Both the position numbers and the translations under genes were made by a program. From contig JACVZY010000071.1 of NCBI GenBank assembly GCA_014654705.1, positions 29,429-93,428 on the forward strand: a stretch of DNA of 64,000 bases, given 5' to 3'. The notes below the pieces were generated by a model. That model was given only the letters and a program-made list of their open reading frames with translations, was not told where the DNA came from and searched no databases. The DNA is from Ignavibacteria bacterium (GTDB taxonomy: Bacteria; Bacteroidota; Ignavibacteria; Kapaibacteriales; UBA4661). Below, in pieces: positions 58,903 through 64,000 of this stretch; positions within the stretch are counted from its first letter, which is position 1; every line of letters begins with the position of its first letter.

Positions 58903-61377
58903 ATGAAACGCATCATTTCTGCACTCCTCGCAGCCGCGCTTTTAGGCGGTCTTGTCTATGCTACCTCGCGCACATGGGGCAGCATTCCTGCCTTTTCGTA
59001 CTTTCTGGATGTGTGGAATGGAGCGTACCGCACGGCACGACTGGCACACGAAAGCAATAGAATAGAGGATATTCATATCCCGACGCTTTCCGCACCTGTC
59101 AGCATCTACCGCGACGAGCGTAATGTGCCACACATCACGGCACAAAACGATATGGATGCTGTGGCAGCACTTGGGTACTTGATTGCAAAAGAGCGTTTAT
59201 TTCAGATTGATTTCCAAACCCGCGTGGCATCGGGGCGCTTGTCGGAAATTTTTGGTGCAGACCGCGTGAAAACCGACCAGTTTTTGCGTCGGACAGGAAT
59301 GATGCTGGGTGCAGAGCGGACGTGGGAAAGTGTGCAGAAAAATTCTCCGCAAACAAAAGCGGTGCTGGAAGCCTTCTCAAACGGCGTGAATGCGTACATT
59401 TCGGGGCTTTCCGCAAAGGATTATCCCTTTGAATTTCGCCTTCTGGGTTATGCGCCCGAAGCATGGACACCGATAAAATCTATCCTTGTTAATCAACTCA
59501 TGGCGTTTGACCTGACATTTCAAGGGCAACTGGATGATGTTGTGATGGAAGAACTTCGGGGCAAAATTGGCGACAGTGCATTTCAGGCTCTCTACCCAAA
59601 TCATAGTGTTCTGAATGTGCCACAAAGTCCCGAAGTGCGAGGCGTAGTGCGCTCTCAAAGCACAAAAGCTGAAGAACAAGCAACGAATGTCCATCTCGAA
59701 GCCCGTGCCATTACGGCGCTTCTTGCCGCCCGCGACGATGTAGGAGCGCTTTTCGGTGAGCCAGCAGAAGGGAAAGGCAGCAATAACTGGGTGGCAACAG
59801 GCGCAAAAACGCGCTCTGGCAAGCCCATTCTCGCCGGAGACCCGCATTTGGGCTTGTCGCTTCCGGCAATCTGGTACGAAGTGCAAATGATTACGCCGAC
59901 GATGAATATGTACGGAGTGACAATTCCCGGCGCACCGCTCATTATCGTCGGTTACAACGACAACGTTGCGTGGTCGCCGACCAATACCGGCGCGGACGTA
60001 GTGGATTTTTATACCGTAAAATTTGAAGATGCCAAGCAAAAACGCTACTTCCAAGCCGGCGGCTGGGAGCCTGTGGAAGAGCGCATTGCACCTATTCATG
60101 TGAAAGACGGGGCGGATGTGCCTGATACCATGCGCCTGACGCGCTGGGGTCCGGTTGTCACTGTCGAAAATCAATCCCTCGCCGTGCGCTGGACAGCGCA
60201 TGAATCCTCAACGATTCTGGAAGCAATTTGGGGAATGAACCATGCTAAAAACCTCAATGATTTCAGTCAGGCACAGCAAAAATGGGACGTACCGGCGCAA
60301 AACCTTGTCTTTGCGGACAATACGGGAAATATCTCGCTGAGGAGTTGCGGTCACTATCCCATTCGCAAGCGCGGTCACGGGCGCGGTGTTCACGACGGCA
60401 CGACCGATGAAGGCGCATGGATAGGGCGTGTGCCGTTTGATTCCATTCCGGGCAGCGTCAATCCTGAACGCGCATGGCTGGAATCGGCAAATCAAGAGCC
60501 AACTCCCGCCGATTATCCGTATTATTTGAATTACGATTGGGGTGATGTTTGGCGTTCGCGTCGCATTCACGAGTTTCTGACGGGCGCACAGAATCTCACG
60601 TGGCAAGACTTTGAACATTTTCAAACGGACGTAAAAGTGATGCAATGGGAATTCTTGAAGCCGATGGTAAGCGCATTAAACATTACTCCCCAGACTGCAC
60701 CGAAGAAACAAGCGCTGGAGCAGTTGATGGCATGGGACGGCATCGCGACGAAAGAAAATAACGGCGCCTTGCTTTTGCACACATTTATCACAGAACTACG
60801 CCGTCAAACATGGGATGAGATGCTGGACACCGCACAAAACCTTCGTGGGAACCCCAGCGACCCAATGATATATTATCTGTTGAAAAATGAGCCTACTTCG
60901 CGCTGGTTTGACCGCGCCTCGACGTCCGAACATGAGACGGCGACTGATATTCTTCGCTCTTCGATGCAGGCAGCGCTGGATACACTCACATCTAAGTACG
61001 GATCAACCCCTGATGCGTGGCAGTGGGGCAAACAGCACCGTCTCGTCGTTCGCCACCTGACGCGCAGCGATGCACTGAAGCCGCTTTGGCGCGGACCATA
61101 TCCGTTTGTGGGCTTTCAGGCAACCGTTCTTCCGGCGGGCAATTTGATGACTACGCACAGCGCAAGTTGGCGTATGGTTGTAGATTTTGCAAGCGGCAAG
61201 CCTGAAGGACACGCCGTTTATCCAGGCGGACCATCAGGCAATCCGTTTAGCCAGTGGTACGATTCCCAAATTCCTACGTGGCTGGGTGGGACGCTGTATC
61301 CCTTGCGTAAAGCCGCTTCTGAAGCCGAGTGCAAGCAAGCAAATATGAGACTTGCAACAGTTCTTTCACCACAATAA
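58903..61377 (+). CDS. Penicillin acylase family (Ntn hydrolase) protein
   Basis: The 824-residue precursor matches the penicillin amidase/quorum-quenching acylase family. After an N-terminal signal or anchor (IISALLAAALLGGLVYA) comes the alpha-chain with APVSIYRDERNVPHITAQNDMDAVAALGYLIAKERLFQID. The autocatalytic junction is GKGSNNWVATG, with the nucleophile Ser293 expected to become the new N-terminus of the beta chain. The oxyanion region (VGYNDNVAWSPTNTGADVVDFY) and the closing YPGGPSGNPFSQWYDSQ are also typical. It cleaves amide bonds, possibly of acyl-homoserine lactones, beta-lactams or other acyl-amino compounds in the periplasm. The glycosyltransferase gene starts 36 bases downstream. 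Confidence 0.94.
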   Translation: MKRIISALLAAALLGGLVYATSRTWGSIPAFSYFLDVWNGAYRTARLAHESNRIEDIHIPTLSAPVSIYRDERNVPHITAQNDMDAVAALGYLIAKERLFQIDFQTRVASGRLSEIFGADRVKTDQFLRRTGMMLGAERTWESVQKNSPQTKAVLEAFSNGVNAYISGLSAKDYPFEFRLLGYAPEAWTPIKSILVNQLMAFDLTFQGQLDDVVMEELRGKIGDSAFQALYPNHSVLNVPQSPEVRGVVRSQSTKAEEQATNVHLEARAITALLAARDDVGALFGEPAEGKGSNNWVATGAKTRSGKPILAGDPHLGLSLPAIWYEVQMITPTMNMYGVTIPGAPLIIVGYNDNVAWSPTNTGADVVDFYTVKFEDAKQKRYFQAGGWEPVEERIAPIHVKDGADVPDTMRLTRWGPVVTVENQSLAVRWTAHESSTILEAIWGMNHAKNLNDFSQAQQKWDVPAQNLVFADNTGNISLRSCGHYPIRKRGHGRGVHDGTTDEGAWIGRVPFDSIPGSVNPERAWLESANQEPTPADYPYYLNYDWGDVWRSRRIHEFLTGAQNLTWQDFEHFQTDVKVMQWEFLKPMVSALNITPQTAPKKQALEQLMAWDGIATKENNGALLLHTFITELRRQTWDEMLDTAQNLRGNPSDPMIYYLLKNEPTSRWFDRASTSEHETATDILRSSMQAALDTLTSKYGSTPDAWQWGKQHRLVVRHLTRSDALKPLWRGPYPFVGFQATVLPAGNLMTTHSASWRMVVDFASGKPEGHAVYPGGPSGNPFSQWYDSQIPTWLGGTLYPLRKAASEAECKQANMRLATVLSPQ

Positions 61378-61413
61378 CCATCAATCACGATTGCCAACTA
61401 TTAACGATTGGAT

Positions 61414-62922
61414 ATGAAAATCCGCAACCGTGACGAGCGTATATCCGTTCTCCTTTGCACACAAGGTACGTACCCGTATTCCAGTGGTGGCGTTAGTACG
61501 TGGTGCGATTTGCTTTGCCGTCAGCTTCCCACCGTCGATTTTACCTTGTACGCGCTGACCGGGCAACCGCAGACTACCTCGTTGTACGTGCTGCCGGAGA
61601 ATGTCCGTCGCACGATTGCTGTGCCGATGTGGGGGATGCAGCATCCGGCAGAGTACGTTGCAACGCATCTCACCTTCGCTACGATGCGCGAACGAGAGCG
61701 TCTGACCTCGCTTGAGCGTATCGAACACGTCTTTTTGCCAAATTTACGAATTTTGATTCGAGCAATTCTTCAGCCGAACCCCAACCTTCGCAAGTGCGGA
61801 CGAGCACTCTACGACCTCTGGAAATATACGCAGGTCTATGATTGGAATACGAGTTGGAAATCGACTCTTACGTGGGAGGCATTTACGAGCGAGGTTTCAT
61901 TGGTTGTTGAGAGTTTGCCGGAAATGTACCCCGCTAATGAGGCTCCGACGCTACACGACATGAACGCAATGCTGCGAATGTTGTATCACCTGCTCATGTG
62001 CCTGAATGCACCACTCCCGCGCACAAGCATCGTACACAGTACTCTGGCTGGTTTTGCGGGCATTGCAGGAATTTTAGCAAAGTATGAATATGGAACGCCC
62101 TTCGTGGTGACAGAGCACGGGATTTTTGTCCGTGAGCAGTATATGTACATTTCGCAGGAAAAGGCTTTTACGCCTTTTTCAAAGCGCTTTCTTATCAATT
62201 TCTCCAATCTGATTTGCCGCCTTATCTATGAAACGGCAGATGTGATTTCGCCTGTGTGCGACTACAACAAACGTTGGGAACTTCGCTTTGGTGCCGATCC
62301 GCAACGTGTGGAACGCATTTACAACAGCGTTGATACGGATTTTTTTCAACCCTATCCCAAGCCTCCTGAAACGGAGCGCTTTCCGACGGTAGTAGCGGCA
62401 ACGCGCGTTTTTCCCTTGAAAGACATCGAAACGATGATTCGCGCGGCTGCTCTTGTGCGTGACCGTATTCCGAATGTGCGATTCATTGTTTATGGCTCTA
62501 CTACGGATGAGCCGGAGTATTATGCGCGGTGCAAAGCGCTGATGGAAAAGCTTCGTTTGGGGCGAAATTTTACATTTGCGGGTTTGTGCGAGAGGTCTCA
62601 TAGAATCTACACGACGGGGGATATTAGCCTCATTTCGAGTGTTTCGGAAGCATTCCCCTTTGCGGTGATTGAGTCCATGGCGTGTGGAAGACCAGTCGTT
62701 GCCACAGATGTAGGCGGCATCCGTGAGATTTTGCAGGGCTTGGGCGTACTTGTGCCCCCACGCAACCCCGAAGCGCTCGCCGAAGGGATTATCGAACTCC
62801 TCACAAACGAACCAATGCGAACGAGCCTTGGCGAGAAAGCGCGGGCAGAGGTCGTCGAGAAATATCACAAAGAAGTTTTTACCGGTGCGTACCTTGATTT
62901 GTATCAGCGCCTTTTTGATTAA
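61414..62922 (+). CDS. GT4-family glycosyltransferase (PelF/DUF3492-like)
   Basis: From the ATG at 61414 the protein has 502 residues. Its N-terminus, LLCTQGTYPYSSGGVSTWCDLLCRQL, is the DUF3492 signature seen in PelF, and it is followed by a long linker region. The C-terminal GT4 domain has IVHSTLAGFAGIAGIL, EHGIFVREQY, NSVDTDFFQPYP and the Glu-containing donor site SSVSEAFPFAVIESMACGRPVVATDVGGI. PelF polymerises the Pel polysaccharide using UDP-sugars; no other pel gene is nearby, so this may serve a different exopolysaccharide. It lies between the penicillin-acylase-like gene and a secreted protein. Confidence 0.88.
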   Translation: MKIRNRDERISVLLCTQGTYPYSSGGVSTWCDLLCRQLPTVDFTLYALTGQPQTTSLYVLPENVRRTIAVPMWGMQHPAEYVATHLTFATMRERERLTSLERIEHVFLPNLRILIRAILQPNPNLRKCGRALYDLWKYTQVYDWNTSWKSTLTWEAFTSEVSLVVESLPEMYPANEAPTLHDMNAMLRMLYHLLMCLNAPLPRTSIVHSTLAGFAGIAGILAKYEYGTPFVVTEHGIFVREQYMYISQEKAFTPFSKRFLINFSNLICRLIYETADVISPVCDYNKRWELRFGADPQRVERIYNSVDTDFFQPYPKPPETERFPTVVAATRVFPLKDIETMIRAAALVRDRIPNVRFIVYGSTTDEPEYYARCKALMEKLRLGRNFTFAGLCERSHRIYTTGDISLISSVSEAFPFAVIESMACGRPVVATDVGGIREILQGLGVLVPPRNPEALAEGIIELLTNEPMRTSLGEKARAEVVEKYHKEVFTGAYLDLYQRLFD

Positions 62923-63021
62923 ACTCGGGTTCTATGCGCTTCGGAACACTGAAATTGACAAATTTTCTGTATATTATTTTTCATTGTTTGCCTTCGGATT
63001 TTCTCAGCAATTTTTCTTGCC

Positions 63022-63684
63022 ATGACAAACCCGCTTACTATCTCTCTTCGTACGGCGTTGTTGTGCTTTGTCGTTGTCGCTGCATTTTCGATTCAAAGAG
63101 CTACAGCACAGGCACAGCAACTACCCTCCAAGACGGTTCTTGTCCTAAACGCTGCTGTTCACTCGCCCGCGCCATTTCTTGCCCATAGCGGCTCAGGCAC
63201 GTTTGATACTTACCTGACAATGAATCTGCCGTTCGCGCCCATAGAAACACTGTGGAAGTCATTGGAAAAAGCGGTGGAAACACCGCTCAAGAACAGAGGT
63301 GAGGCGCATATTACCGTCATTTCACCGCCAGAATTTACCGGCGTTCTGAGCAAAGTGCTGACGATACAAGAAATTAATGAGATTGCTATATCGCTGAGAA
63401 TTCAATCATCACGCTTCAAAGCCATATGCATGGGACGCGCACAGGTAGCGCTTGATGGCAAGGCTGAGCAAGCGTACTACATCGTAATCCAATCCGAAGA
63501 CCTCTTGAATATCCGCCGCGCAATTTTTCGGAAATACTGCACCAAAGGCGGCGAGCCGTCGCTCTGGGATCCGGAGCATTTTTATCCGCACATAACGGTC
63601 GGCTTTACGAAACAAGACCTTCACGAAGAAAGTAATGGCGTTCGCAAGGGCGCAAATTCATGCTTTATGGGGATTGTTGAGTAG
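63022..63684 (+). CDS. Secreted 2H-phosphoesterase-like protein
   Basis: The 220-residue protein has a signal peptide ending at about residue 29 (LCFVVVAAFSIQRATA). Two HxT motifs, His96 in EAHITVISPPE and His190 in YPHITVGFT, are 94 residues apart, the layout of the 2H phosphoesterase superfamily, which acts on cyclic or 2',3'-phosphate RNA or nucleotide ends. This one is exported, which is unusual. The segment EHFYPHITVGFTKQDL fits well. A role in the periplasm, possibly on nucleotides taken up from outside, is an inference. It precedes the MlaF-like gene by 27 bases. Confidence 0.72.
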   Translation: MTNPLTISLRTALLCFVVVAAFSIQRATAQAQQLPSKTVLVLNAAVHSPAPFLAHSGSGTFDTYLTMNLPFAPIETLWKSLEKAVETPLKNRGEAHITVISPPEFTGVLSKVLTIQEINEIAISLRIQSSRFKAICMGRAQVALDGKAEQAYYIVIQSEDLLNIRRAIFRKYCTKGGEPSLWDPEHFYPHITVGFTKQDLHEESNGVRKGANSCFMGIVE

Positions 63685-63711
63685 CACACACTTGCCCGAA
63701 CAGTACACACT

Positions 63712-64000
63712 ATGCACACAGACCATACCCTTGATGCCGTTATTCGTGTCCGCGATCTCGTGGTGCGCTTTGGCGAGCGGACAATTTTTGAAAATGTTTC
63801 CTTTGACGTGCCGCGTGGGAAAGTTTTTGTAATTTTGGGTGGAAGCGGTTGCGGTAAAAGTACGCTTTTGCGGACGTTGACGGGCTTGGTAACGCCGGTG
63901 ATGGGTAGTGTTCGCTACGACGGCTCAGAATTTATCGGCTCCGAAGGCGAGGCAAGGCGGGCGATTCTGCGAAAATTTGGTATTTTGTTCCAGTCTGGCG
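63712..64000 (+). CDS. ABC transporter ATP-binding protein, MlaF-like (3' truncated)
   Basis: The gene begins at the ATG at 63712 and is cut by the window edge after about 96 codons. It encodes a typical ABC nucleotide-binding start: VRFGERTIFENVSFDVP, the Walker A loop GGSGCGKSTLLRTLTGL and a Q-loop reading FGILFQSG, as in MlaF/Ttg2A ATPases of phospholipid (Mla) transport. No signature or Walker B is in view. The usual Mla partner genes would be expected just beyond the window. Confidence 0.8.
   Translation, partial: MHTDHTLDAVIRVRDLVVRFGERTIFENVSFDVPRGKVFVILGGSGCGKSTLLRTLTGLVTPVMGSVRYDGSEFIGSEGEARRAILRKFGILFQSG

Noticed and set aside
59377..60201. A long minus-strand frame inside the penicillin-acylase-like gene
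   Set aside because: The plus-strand product has full family motifs over this stretch; the minus-strand product has none.

Overview
The window looks like a chromosomal segment of a bacterium from the Bacteroidota-Chlorobiota (FCB) side of the tree. My best guess is a non-phototrophic Chlorobiota, Ignavibacteria or Kapabacteria-like organism, but I cannot prove the rank. The grounds are two large secreted proteins with a C-terminal type IX secretion (T9SS) sorting domain, a LytS-type sensor kinase with a Reg_prop propeller and Y_Y_Y domain paired with a LytTR regulator, a short Bacteroidota/Chlorobi-type primary sigma factor, and promoter-like sequences of the form TTTG-N19..21-TAnnTTTG, including one upstream of the sigma factor gene itself. 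Base composition is even and moderate. I see no tRNA, rRNA, CRISPR array, prophage, integrase or insertion sequence. No stretch over 300 bases lacks a gene.

Layout. 1-8.3 kb (+ strand): the end of a nucleotidyltransferase/phosphohexomutase-like protein, a PTS IIA-like regulator, a glutaminyl-peptide cyclotransferase, lgt, a DUF1232 protein, a T9SS protein built from TIG repeats, and gcvT. 8.3-15 kb (- strand): an ABC-2 permease with a MarR regulator, two exported cyclophilins with uppP, then a cyclopropane-fatty-acid-synthase-like methyltransferase, an OsmC protein and a membrane-anchored LamG-like protein. 15-29.5 kb (+): type-4 uracil-DNA glycosylase, rpoD, ftsY, an acetyltransferase with an SpsF-type cytidylyltransferase, an ABC-F ATPase, a membrane-protein gene broken by a 97-bp tandem duplication, a thiolase, a DEAH-type helicase, a soluble histidine kinase, an outer-membrane protein and a GrpB protein.

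29.5-33.2 kb is the most system-like part. Four closely spaced minus-strand genes (SDR oxidoreductase, pirin, SRPBCC protein, LigB/DODA-type extradiol dioxygenase) lie divergent from an HxlR regulator that carries the family's N-terminal Cys-Pro-Val. The intergenic region has a promoter-like sequence with a palindrome in its spacer. I read this as an electrophile/quinone or aromatic-compound response module (inference). 33.3-38.8 kb holds a T9SS beta-propeller protein, a SnoaL-like lipoprotein, an M23-like peptidase and a Tat-exported FAD oxidoreductase. 38.9-51.3 kb is mostly housekeeping: a CNNM/CorC protein, guaA, rsmI with a long Arg/Gly-rich tail, ssb, a SpoU-family rRNA methyltransferase, glutamate dehydrogenase with a histone-like Lys/Ala tail, hisS, and two isocitrate dehydrogenases of different subfamilies placed divergently. 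51.4-57.9 kb (-): nitrilase, ferredoxin-NADP reductase, the giant sensor kinase and its LytTR regulator. 58-64 kb (+): a DUF2911 protein, a small membrane protein, a penicillin-acylase-family enzyme, a PelF-like glycosyltransferase, a secreted 2H-phosphoesterase-like protein, and the start of an MlaF-like ABC ATPase cut by the window edge.

The strongest unusual observations are the HxlR/dioxygenase module with its operator-like palindromes, the frame-breaking 97-bp duplication, the two housekeeping enzymes (RsmI, GDH) with nucleic-acid-binding-type low-complexity tails, and the phosphomutase-like protein that has lost the catalytic serine and metal loop.
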